DNA of 64,000 bases, from contig NZ_JAAZQD010000005.1 of NCBI RefSeq assembly GCF_012395255.1, forward strand, positions 124,001 to 188,000, read 5' to 3'. A program made the translations under genes and the position numbers. Positions within the stretch are counted from its first letter, which is position 1. Every line of letters begins with the position of its first letter. The notes under the pieces were generated by a model that was given only the letters and a program-made list of their open reading frames with translations, was not told where the DNA came from and did not search any database. Source of the stretch: Oleiagrimonas citrea (GTDB taxonomy: Bacteria; Pseudomonadota; Gammaproteobacteria; Xanthomonadales; Rhodanobacteraceae). This document shows, piece by piece, positions 18,401 through 30,400 of this stretch.

Positions 18401-21400
18401 CAGACCACGTGGACGGTCTACGACGCCGATGGGCGCGTGCGTTACCGCATCCGTGGCATGGCCGATGCCTCGGGAACGCTGAATGCGCAGGGAGAGGTCG
18501 TCGAATACCGGTACGACGCGTTCGGCGACGTGACGCAAACCCTGGCCTACGCACATCGCCTGGCGTTGCCTTCGGGTTTCGCCCCGACCGAAGCGGGGAT
18601 GGAGCAGGGGGCCGCCACCCTGACTGACGCGACACACGATGGCCATGACGTGTACCGCTACGACACCGATGGTCGCCTGATCGAGCATGTCGACGGAGAC
18701 GGTTACGTCACGCGCTATGGCTACGACGCTTTCGGCGACCGGACCAGCGAGACGGTACCGCAGGACGCCACGCACACCAGCACCAATCGCTACACCTTCG
18801 ATGCCCTGGGTCGTCGGATCTCGAGTGTCGAAGATGTCGCTGGCGTGCATCGCGTCACGTCCGCGACCTACGATGCGCTCGGCCATCTGAGCTCGACCAC
18901 CGACGGCCGCGGCGTCGTCACCCATTACCGGTACGACGGACTGGATCGCGAAACGTCGCGTGCGCTCACGGTGGACGGCACGGCCCGTGTGGTTCGTACC
19001 CAGTACGATGCCTACGGCCGGGTCCTGGTGCATACCGATGCGCTGGGTCAAAGCACGCACTACGCCTACGACGAGGCCAACCGCACGGTCACCGTCACCT
19101 CGCCCGAGGGCGTGACGCTCTCCACGCAGCACAATCGCGAAGGGCAGACGATCGCGGTCACCGATGCCGCGGGCCATGCCACGAAGTACCGCTACGATGC
19201 CGATGGTCGTCTTGTGCAGACCGAGCGCGCCGATGGCTCGGTGGAGCAGGCAAGCTACGACGCGGACGGTCATCGCATTCGCACCGTCGACGGCGATGGC
19301 CGTAGCGTCGTGTACACCTACGATGCCGCGGGCCGCGTCCTGAGCCGGACCACGGATCCGGACGGCCTCGCGCTGACGACGCGCTATGTCTACGACGGCC
19401 GGGGGCAGAAACTGTCGGTCACCGCACCGGACGGCATGGTCACGACCTACGACCATGATGCCGACGGCAACGTGATGACGCAGGTGGAGGATGCAGGCGA
19501 CGCCTCGCACCGTAATCTGACCACGACGTATACCTGGGATGCCCAGGGTCGTCAGCTGAGCGTGACGCGAGGCAGCGGCACGGCGCAGGCGAGCACCACG
19601 AGCTACACCTACGACGCGCTCGGCCGCGAGACCCGCCAGGTCGTCGCGGCGGGGACACTCGATCTGACCACGGACTACGCCTACGATGCCGAGGGACATC
19701 TGGTTCGCGTCACCGATCCAGCGGGTGCGAAGACCTATTACGCCTATGACGAAGCCGGTGAGCGCACCTACACGCTGGCGCCGACCGGAGCGCCGGGAAG
19801 CGGAAAGGGGACGCTGACGCGAACCACCTACGACGCGGACGGCCGCGTGACGTCGGTCACGGGCTTCGCCGCATCCGTCGATGCTACGGGCGCCGATGCT
19901 CTGATTTCGGCCTCGCCGTCGGACGCGCGAACCTACATGGCCGGTCTTGCCGCACAGGCGGCCGATCCGCAGTCCGATCATGTAGCGTATCGGGTCTACG
20001 ATCATGACGGGCATCTTCGCTTCACCCTTGACGGTGCGGGTGCCGTGGTCGAGACGCGCTACAACGCGCTCGGCGAGCGCTCGGCGACCTTGTCTTACGC
20101 CGGTTTCCATGCCGTGCCAGCGAACCTGGCAGCGGCCATCCAATCCGGCGATGCCGACGATGCCGCCATATCGACCTGGCTCGCCGGGCAGGGCGTTACC
20201 GATACGCATGCGGGCACGACGCGCTACTACTACGACGCTCTCGACCGCGTGCGTTTTCGCGTGGTGTTGGACCAGGTGGGCGACACCGTCCAGGGCGTGA
20301 TCAGCGAAACGCGATACGACGCGACCGGTCAGGTCATCGCGACCGTTCAGCACGGGACGACCTTGTCGCTCGCCGGCATCGATGCAGCGACCACCGACTC
20401 GCTCGCCGCGCAGACGGCCGACGACGGTGCGGCGCGAACGACGCGCTATCTGTACGACCAGGCGGGACGGCAACGTGCCGTGATCGGCGCGGACGGGGCC
20501 ACGACATTCCGCTTCTACGATGCCGCGGGGCGGGTGACCGCCACGGTCGATGCCGACGGCGCCGTGGTCGCGTTCGACTATGACTCGGCGGGCCGTATGG
20601 TGTCGCGCACCGCGTTCGTCACGCAGGTGTCCACGCAGGGATGGGTCGACGGCGACGCCGTGGTGCCCGCCGACTGTCCGCTTCCGAGCGCGCATCCGGC
20701 CGGTACGCCGGGAAGCGCCGTTGCGACCGGTGGCCACGACCGCACGACACGCTACACCTACGATGCATTGGGTCGCCTGACCCAGAAGCGCGAGATTGTG
20801 GATAGTGTGCGCGGTCTCGACGCCAGTGGAAGCGCCGCGAAGTTGATGTGGGACGAGCGCGTCACCATCTATCGGTACGACGCGGCTTCGCGGCAGGTGG
20901 CCGAGACTGTGGCCTCGGCATTGACCGGAACGTCGCGCACGACGTCGTGGCTGTACGACGCCGATGGACGTCGCGTGGCGCAGCTCGATGCATCGGGTTA
21001 TCTGACCGAGACCGTCTACGACAGCGCCGGCCGCGTGCAGCGCACGGTGGCTTATGCGCAGGCGGTGGCGTTGCCGGACGGTGCCGATCCGACCACTTTC
21101 CCCCTGGCGCAACTGCGCCCGCAGACCCATGCTGCGGATCGCACCACGCGCTATTACTACGACGGTCTGGGCCAGCGCATCGGAATGCTGGATGCGGAAG
21201 GCTATCTCACGGCCTATGCCTATGACGGTGATGGCCGGGAAGTGAGCCAGACGCGTTATGCCAATGAGCTGACAGGCCACGAGACGGAAGACTTCGCGGC
21301 GCTGCAGGCCCTGGCTGCCAAGGGCGCGGCGCGCCAGACGCAGCGCAACTACGATGCACAAGGCCGGCTGGTGGAAACGGTGAATGCGGAAGGCACGCAT

Positions 21401-24400
21401 ACCAAATACGCCTACGACGCCAACGGATGGCTGCTTTCCACCGATGAGGCGGCGGGCACCTCCGACAGCCGCGTCACTCAGCAGCGCTTCGATGCGTTCG
21501 GCGAAGTCGTGGCGAGCACGGATAGCAACCAGCACACCACGCGCTACACCTACGATGCCGCCGGCCGTCGCACGAGCATGACGGATGCTCTGGGCAACCG
21601 AACCTGGTTCGTCTATGACCTTCGCGGCCAGCTGGCCTTCACCGTGCGCGGCATGGCCGATGATTCGGGTCGCGCCAATGCCTGGGGCGAGATCACGCAA
21701 GTCGATCTCGATGCCTTCGGCCAGACGACGCGCTCCGTGACCTATGCGCGCCGCCTCGCCTTGGATGCGGATCCGGCATTCGATGTCGCCGATCTCTCCG
21801 CGCAGGTGGCAACGTTGGCCCAGCCATACGCGGCCTCGGGCAGCGACAGCAGTTACGACGTGGCCGCCACTTACGCCTACGACAGCGTGGGCGACCTGAT
21901 TGCGAAGACGGACGGCAAAGGTCAGATCACGGCTTACGCGTACGACATCTTCGGCGAGAAGACGAGCCAGGCGAGCCTGCTCGACGCCGACGGGCAGCGG
22001 GTGAGTGTCGAGAACTATGCCTACGACGCCGACGGTCGTGTCACCGAAACGCGTCGAGGCGTGGTCGCTGGCAGCGCACTCGACCCTGCGTTGGTCCTGC
22101 AGCAGTCGGGCAAGCTTTCCGTCCCTCTGCAGGTGATTCGCAGCGAGTTCGATGCCTTCGGCGAAGTGTCGGCACGAACCGATGCCCGCGGTTCCCGCAC
22201 CATATACGCCTACGATCACCTCGGTCATCGGGTCGCGCAGGCGCTGTCGGTACAGGGCAGCGAACGCACGCAGTCCTCGACGTATGACGCATTCGGGCGC
22301 GTGGTCACGCGAGCCGATGCGTTGGGTCGCGTGACCCGTCTCGCCTACGACGATGCGCAGCGCAGCCTCACGGTGACCACGCCGGAAGGCGTCGTCACGA
22401 TCACCCAGCACAATCGGGAAGGCCAGACGATCGCCGTCACGGATGCGAACGGCCAGACGACCCGTTATCGCTACGACGGTGCCGGGCAGCGGGTCGAAAT
22501 CGATGACGCCAACGGCGCCCGCGAGATCCGGGCGTACGATGCCACCGGTCACCTGCACGAGACCGTCGATGCCGACGGCCGTGTGATCCGCTACGACTAC
22601 GATGCCGCCGGACGCGTGCTCACGCAGACGGTGGACCCGGATGGTGCGGCACTGGTCACGCAGTACACCTACGACGCCGCCGGACATCGACTCAGCATGA
22701 CCGATCCGTCGCAGGTGGTGACGGACTACACCTACGACGGCAACGGAAACCTGCTGACACAGGTCGAGGATGCCGGCGACGACACGCATCTGAATCTGTT
22801 GACCCGGTACAACTGGGACGCGCAGGGCCACAAGCTCTCGGTCACGTATGGCACGGGCAGTGATGCGCAGACGAACACCTACGCGTACGACGGGCTGGGA
22901 CGACTGGTCAGCGAAACGGACGGGGCCGGTCATCAGCGGACGTACGACTATGACGCCAACGGCAATCTGATCCACCAGGTCGACGCCAACGGCAAGGCGA
23001 CCTACTTCGTCTACAACGAAGCCGGCGAAAAGATCTTCACGATCCAGGAGCTGGATGGCGGACTTTCCGCATGCGCGGTGAGTCAGCAGTTCTACGATGC
23101 GGATGGACGCCAGGTCGGCACCCACGATTACGCGCGTACCGTGGACCTGTCCTCGGCGCTGCAGTCGTCCGCGACCGTCGGCGGATTCTTCGCGGAATCG
23201 GAAGTGGCAGCGGCTACAGCCGCGGTCCAGGACAGTGCGGACCAGCAGAGCTTCCGTGTCTACGACGGCGACGGCCGATTGCGCTTCGTGGTCCAGTCGG
23301 GCGGTCGCGTGACGGAGACGCGCTACAACACACTGGGGCAAGTGGCGCAGACGTTGGCCTACGCTGCACCGGTCCAGATTGATGCAGCGTTGGCCGGCGC
23401 ATTGCAGTCGGGCACGGCAAACGTGGCCACGATTCAGAGTGCGCTTTCGGCGGTTGGCGACAGCGCGACGACGGCGCGGCAGACCTTCACCTACTACGAT
23501 GCGGCGGGCCGCATCCGGTTCCAGGTCCAGCCGACGCAGGCCGAAGGCGTTGCGGGCGGCGCCGTGACCGAAATGCGTTACGACGCAGCCGGTCACGTCA
23601 TCGCCACGCTGCATTACGGCAGTCTGCTGGCTCCGGCCGACTATGGCGAGGGAGCCACCACGGCCAGCATTGCCGATGCCGTGGCTGGGCGGGACGCGCA
23701 TCGCGTTCGCAGTGTCTACGATGCGGCGGGTCGGCTGGTCTACACGATCGATGCCGCCGGTCTCGTGCAGGAGCAGTGCTACGACGCGGCCGGTCGCACG
23801 ACGCTGACGCGGACCTATGTCCATGCGGTCGACGTGTCGGATACACCCAGCCAGGATGAGGTGGCGGCGGCCCTTTCCGCTGCGAACCCACAGGCCGGCG
23901 ATGTGCGCGTCACCGGGCAGACCTACGACGCCGCTGGCCGAGTCGTGGCGACCTACGACGGCCTCCCGGCGCCAGCCACCCGCATTCGCTACAACAACGC
24001 GGGGCAGAAAATCGCCTCGACCGATCGTGACGGGCACACCACCACGTACGCGTACAACGCCCAGGGTCTGGTCAGCGACGAGACCGGCCCCGAGATCGAC
24101 GTGGCGACGTACAACAGCGAGGGTGCCTACAACGGGACGGTCAAGGATCGGGTGCATACGCACTTCGAGTACGACAACGAAGGCCGTCTGCTGTCGCGTA
24201 CCCAGCAGCAGCGTGACGGCAACATGCGCGTCAGCTACACCTACGACGCACGCGGCAATCAGATCGCGACCTTTGTCGAGGGTGACCGAAATGCCGCCGG
24301 CTCGTCCTTTGCGGCGGGGACCCGGGTCACGTACAACGCACTCGATCAGGCTGTGGTCTCGCGTGATGTGCGCGGGCACTACAGCTACAAGGTCTACGAC

Positions 24401-27400
24401 GCCGCCGGGCGCGTGGCCTACGACGTCGGTGCGGACGGCTATGTCACCCATTACGTCTACGACGCCTATGGCGATCAGGTCCAGGTCACGCGCTACGCGC
24501 AGGGGCTGAATTTCGGCAAGTTGACCGCGAGCGGCTGGAAAGCAGGCGACGCGATCACCGACGCGCTGATCCAGAAGGGGCTGGTCGCTTCGAGCGGGCA
24601 GGACCGTACGCTCACGACGACCTACGATCAGCGCGGCAACAAGCTCAGCGTCATGCAGGCGAATGTGTCCTACGTGCATGCCGATGGCAGCACTGGGACC
24701 GGTCATCCGACGACTCGCTATACCTACGATGCCTACGGTCATCTCAGCAGCGAGTCGGTACTGATCGAGGGGGCCGAGGGACGCTCCCCGGCCGTATGGG
24801 CGACGACGTTCCATTACTACGATGCAGACGGCCGAAAGACCGAGACGGTCGATCCGATGGGTTACGTCACCACGTGGACCTACGACGGCTTCGGAAACAT
24901 CGCCAGCATGACCGAGTGGGCGCGCCCGGTCTCCACGGACAAGCTGAGCGCGGGTGGCACGCCGCCGGCCACGCCCGATGCGGGCGATCTCTCCACCGGT
25001 TTCGATCGAATCACCCGGTACACCTGGGATCAGGCCGGTCGCAAGGTGACCGAGTCCAGTCGTCGCTATGCGGCGGATGCCGAGGGCACGCAGACCCTGC
25101 AATGGGCCACCACGCACTACACCTACGACGGTGAAGGCCGCATCATCGCGGTCGACACCGACGGCAAGCGCGTGACCACCGACTACGACGCCATGGGGCG
25201 TGTCGTGCGCGTCACCGGTCCTGGTGAGCGTGTGCTTCGCAACGATTGGCACGCGCTGTTGCAGGCGCACCCGGACTGGGATCTTTCCAGCAGCGGCCTC
25301 TACGTGCAGACCTCGGAGACGGTCAGCTACGTCTACGACAGTTTCGGCGAGCGCGTCGTGGAGACCCACGGTTCGACGGGCTCTTCACTCGCGCAGCGCA
25401 CCTATACCCGCTACGACGGCGGCGGACGCGCCATCGCCAGCGTCTCCACGCCGGATGGTACGGCGGACTGGTCCTCGTCCTACGTCAAGCGGATGCGTTA
25501 CGACAACGCGGGCAACCAGATCGAGGTCGACACCTACCTGACCGGCCTCGATGGCAACACCGTCAAGGTGACGACGACCAGCAACTACGATGCCGACAAT
25601 CGTCTGGTCGACAGCGCGACGCATCGTGCGGGACAGTCCGCTCCGGACAAGGCCTCGGTGATGCGCTACAACGCCTTCGGCGAGCAGACCGGAAGCGGCG
25701 TGCTGTCCGCCGATGAGCAGATTGCCGTGTACGACGCCGCCGGACGGCGCATTCGCGCCACCGATCCGACGACCGGTGTGGTCCACAGCTACGGCTACGA
25801 TCTGGCCGGCCGGATGGTGCTCGATACGCATGCCCTGGCGGCCGATGTCGGTGGTTCGGTGTCGACGCGCCACGTGCTGGATCGGGATGGCCGCGTCACC
25901 GGCGTGGAAGCGCCGAGTGGCCAGGCTGCATCCGGCGAGGGCGGCAGCATGCTCGCGGCCGAGTACGACCGCTGGGGCAATGTGCTTTCGTCCACCGACT
26001 TCAACGGCAACACCACGCTGTATCGCTACAACGATCGCAGCCAGGTCGTGCAGGAAACGGGTGCGGCGGTGGCCGTGACCGGCGAGAACGGTCAGACCCA
26101 CACCACCACCACGACCAAGTCGACGGTGTACGACATCGACGGCAACGTGGTCGCCAGCACCGACGAGAATGGTCATACCACGCACATCACACGCGATGCG
26201 CTCGGACGCGCGGTGAAGACCGTCGACGGCGCCAACGCCACCCAGTACACCGCCTTCGACGGACTGGGCCGCGAGGTGGCCGACGAAGACGGCAATGGCC
26301 ATATCACGTTCAAGAACCTGGATGCGCTGGGACGCACGGTGCAGCAGGGCGACTTCGTGGTGGATGGCAGTGGACGCCATGCCGTGTGGCAGCAGGCCTA
26401 CGTGCTGGACGAGAACGGCGATCGCCTGGTGGCCTATGACGGCATCGGCAGCAGCCTTCTGCAGAAAGGGCAAACCGAGGAAGCTGCCGACCACGCGAAT
26501 TACTACGGCTACGACAGCCAGGGCCGGATCTTGTGGAGCCAGGATCCGGCGCAGCATGCGGCGACGGCTGATTCGAGCGGTTCCTCACAGTCGTCCTCGA
26601 CCTGGACGGCCAGGCCCTACAACCCGGGTTTCGAAGAGGGCGACGTGGGTTGGGTCAAGGGGGATGGCTGGTCCATGGTGAACAGCTCGCATTACAGCGG
26701 AAGCTGGTCGGCCAGGCTGGACAACTTCGGCGCCTCCAATGCCGTCTCGCCCGGTTCGACGCTGATCAACCAGGACCGTGTTCCGGTGCGCCCCGGCCAG
26801 GCCATCCACGCTTCGGCCATGGTCCAGCAGGGTGCTTCCGATGTGGGGCACACCGGCGCAGCCGTCCGCATCATGTGGTACGCCGCCGACGGTTCCCGGC
26901 TGGGCTATTCCACCGGCAACTACATCGTCGACGGCCGGCACGGCGAGTGGCACAGCAGCTCGCTCGATGCCACGGCGCCATCCGGCGCGGCGTACGCCGC
27001 TGTGGCGGTCAATGGCTGGAATATCAGTCTGGACCCGCTCTGGGTGGATGACATCAGCTGGAACTACGTCCCGCAGATCGACGTGAAGGACGGCCCCGAC
27101 ATTCGTGTCCCGGCCGGTGCCACGAATATCCGCACGACCTACGCGTACGATGCCTACGGCCACAAGGTCCATGAGACCAATGCCGACGGCGACAGCCAGA
27201 GCTGGACGTACGACGCCTATGGGCGCCTGACCGCGCACACCGATCTGAGCGGCGCCAAGTACCACTACGAGTACGACGCGGCGAGCGGGCAACTGGTGCA
27301 CACCGACGACAACTGGTCCGCATCGGCCCAGGGTCAGGCCGACCCGCCGTACGTCATGGACACGGCGGCCGATAGCGCCACGCGGACCTACTACGCCAAC

Positions 27401-30400
27401 GGCCAGTTGGCGACGCTGCGGTATGCGGACGGTTCCCACGACGCCTACTTCTACGACGCCAACGGCAATATGGTCCGCAAGGAGTCGTACGCAGTCGACG
27501 GCAACGGCAAGCCGGTTCGTGCCGTCACCGAGATGACCTACGACAGCCACAACCGGCTGACGCACGTGACCGAGACGCGCACCGACGGCGGCACGCGCGA
27601 GGCATCGGCGTCGACGCAACTGCAGGAAAACCTGGTGCCGATCGACGGCGACGGTGGTGGCGGCTACGGCGGTACGGGCGGCAGTGGTGGAAGCACGAAT
27701 GACCCGGTCCCGGACAGCTGGGCGGTGGTCACCAGCACCATGAACCTCACCTACCGCTACGACGCGGTCGGCAACCGGCGTGCCGTGATCGCCAGCGAAT
27801 CCAGCGGTTCCGGTTCCGGCGTGACGACGCAACTGGTTCCGATCGACTGGGGCGGCGGCGATTATTCCGGTGGCGGCACCGGAACGGGCGGCAGTGGCGA
27901 TGGCGGCACGGGCGGTTCGACGGCCACCGCGCACAGTGAGGCCTGGTACACCTACGATGGCGACAATCGCGTGCTGGTTTCCGCCGGCAAGCTCGTCAAC
28001 GGCTCCATCCTGATCTCATCCGGCGCGGCTTCGTACGGGTTGAACTACGACGCGGCCGGTCACGCCGTGGCGCGGACGACGAAGAACGCCGACGGCCACA
28101 CGCTGGTCCAGCGCAGTCATTTCAATCTGCGCGGCGAGCTGGTGCAGGCCGACTACACCGTGGACCTCGATACGGGCGGCAACTATCGCGGCTTCGAGGA
28201 GCAGCGTCAGTACGACGCCAACGGCCGGGTCATCGCCAGCGAGCATTTCTATGCGATGGGCACACGTCTGAATCCGCGCCTGCCGTACCGGAAGTACACC
28301 CCCGACGACTTCGAGGACTTCGGGGACGACCTGGGCGACACGCTGGTTGGCGGCGAGCTGTCCAGTGCGACAATCGATCACTACGATCCTGCGGGTCATC
28401 TGATCGAGGAGCAGAACTTCGGTCATGCGTCGCAGTGGACCGGCGCCGGCGGCCAGTCGAACGTGCCGACGGACCTTCCCGGCGCCAATGCGCTGGATTG
28501 GGGCGGCATGACTCTGCAGAACCGGGTCGTCTACCGCGGGCCGGAAGGTCAGGCGGGGTACGACGCCATGGGTCACGTGCTGAACTACCAGTACCGTGAC
28601 GCAGCGGGCCGCGTGGACGCCTACACCGTCAGCTACGTCAAGAAGGACGCCTATCTGGAGAAGGCCACGGCCGGCGTCAACATCACCGGCACGGCCAATG
28701 TGCGACCGACCACCGACCAGAGCGTCTACAACGATCGCGGTGAGCGTGTCGCCATTGCGCAGCAGGTGCAGTACCAGGACGGTGCGGTGAAGGATGTCGT
28801 ACGCGTGTTCGCCTACGACGGCGCGGGCCAGATCATCACCCGTCGCGATGGCACGGCAGACGGCTCGGCGATTGACTCGGGCGACGACGGCAGTCACGCC
28901 CAGCAGCACTACGTCTACGCCAACGGTCAGCAGGTGGCCAGTTTCGACGAGGGCGCCACGCTCAACGTGCTCGACCAGGTGACCGCATTCAGCAACACCG
29001 ATCGCGGCACAGGCGGCTATGTGGTGCAGGCCGGCGACAGTCTCAAGAGCATCGCGCAGTCCATCTACGGCAACGCCAGTCTGTGGTACGTCATCGCCGA
29101 CGCCAACGCGCTGGGCGGCGACGACGATCTGGCCCTGGGCCAGACGCTCCAGATCCCGGAAGTCACCACCCACAGCAACGACGCCACCACGTTCAAACCG
29201 TACAACCCGTCGGAGATCCAGGGCAGCACCACCCCGAGCCTGCCCACCATCGCCCCGCCGCCACCACCGCCGAGTCATCACTGCAACGCGGTCGCGGCGA
29301 TCGTTGTGATTGCCATTGTCGTCGTGGCCACCATCGTCACCGCTGGCGCTGCAGCTGTGGCTATGGGGGCCACGGAGGGCGTGTTCGCCGCGGGAGGCGC
29401 AGCCCTCGCCGGAAGTGTGGCTGGAATCACTGCTGGCGAAGCGATCGCGGCCGCCGCGATCGGTGGCTTTGTCGGAAATATCGCCGGACAGCTTGCGGGT
29501 GATGCTCTTGGTACGCATCACGGGTTTTCTTTCGGCGAAGCCTTGGTTGGTGGTCTGACGACTGCTGCGGGAGCAGGTATTGGCGAGGCAATCAGCGGGA
29601 GTGGTAGTGCGACATCCGCCTTGGCAAAGGCCAACGGCGCTCTGCGCCCAGCGGGAGCCGCTCTATTGGGTGCAAGCAGCTATGCGAGCAATGCGACGGC
29701 AAGCAAGTTGCTCCATCAACCGACGCATTTCAGTTGGGCTGGGTTGGTGGCCTCTGGCGTGGCGGCTGGACTGACAAACGCCAGCGGCGTGAACCGGTTG
29801 GGTGGTACGGACAATGCCACAACGACATCCGCAAGCAGCAGCATGGCGGGCACGGTAACGACCCAGAGTTCGGGTACGTTTGAAAGCAATATCGCCAGCG
29901 GATTCTTGTCGGGCGCCATCGATCGTGAGGCGTCCATCGCGCTGGGCGATGGACGGGTCCCGAGTTGGGAGCAGATCGGGGAGGATGCCTTCGGCAACGC
30001 ATTGGGCAATGCCGCGGTACATAAGCTCACTCAGGTCAGCGAAGAACGGAGGTTGAAGGAGCAGAGGAAGATTGCGGCGGCGATGTCCTACTACGGGAAC
30101 AAGCAGGATTCGCTCGCTCCATATCGATCGCTCAACATCTATGGTGCGACCGATCCACTTGCCAGCTACAACCCATCGGATTATCCGATGCTGGCGAGTA
30201 CCGATACAACATCAACTTATGCCGGCGTGAACGGCGCTGGTCCAGAGCCAGCGAATCCGTCCGCTGTTCCGAGAGTATCAGGTGCCAGCAACACGAACAC
30301 CTCGAACAGCAACTACGAGAATGAATACGATCTGCTGTCGCCGGATCGATACGACTGGCAGACGCCGCTCCCGGTCTACGCCTCGCTGAATAATCTGCCG

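Noticed and set aside
17099-25369. A 2,756-codon open frame on the minus strand, antisense to the RHS gene
   Set aside because: It mirrors the repetitive YD codon pattern (TAC GAC/GAT and so on), which lacks reverse-complement stops. Its translation is low-complexity and valine/glycine/arginine-rich, with no domain. It is a shadow of the repeat.
15446-29000. Repeats that could be mistaken for a CRISPR array
   Set aside because: They are in-frame coding repeats of the YD protein with varied sequence and no regular spacers.
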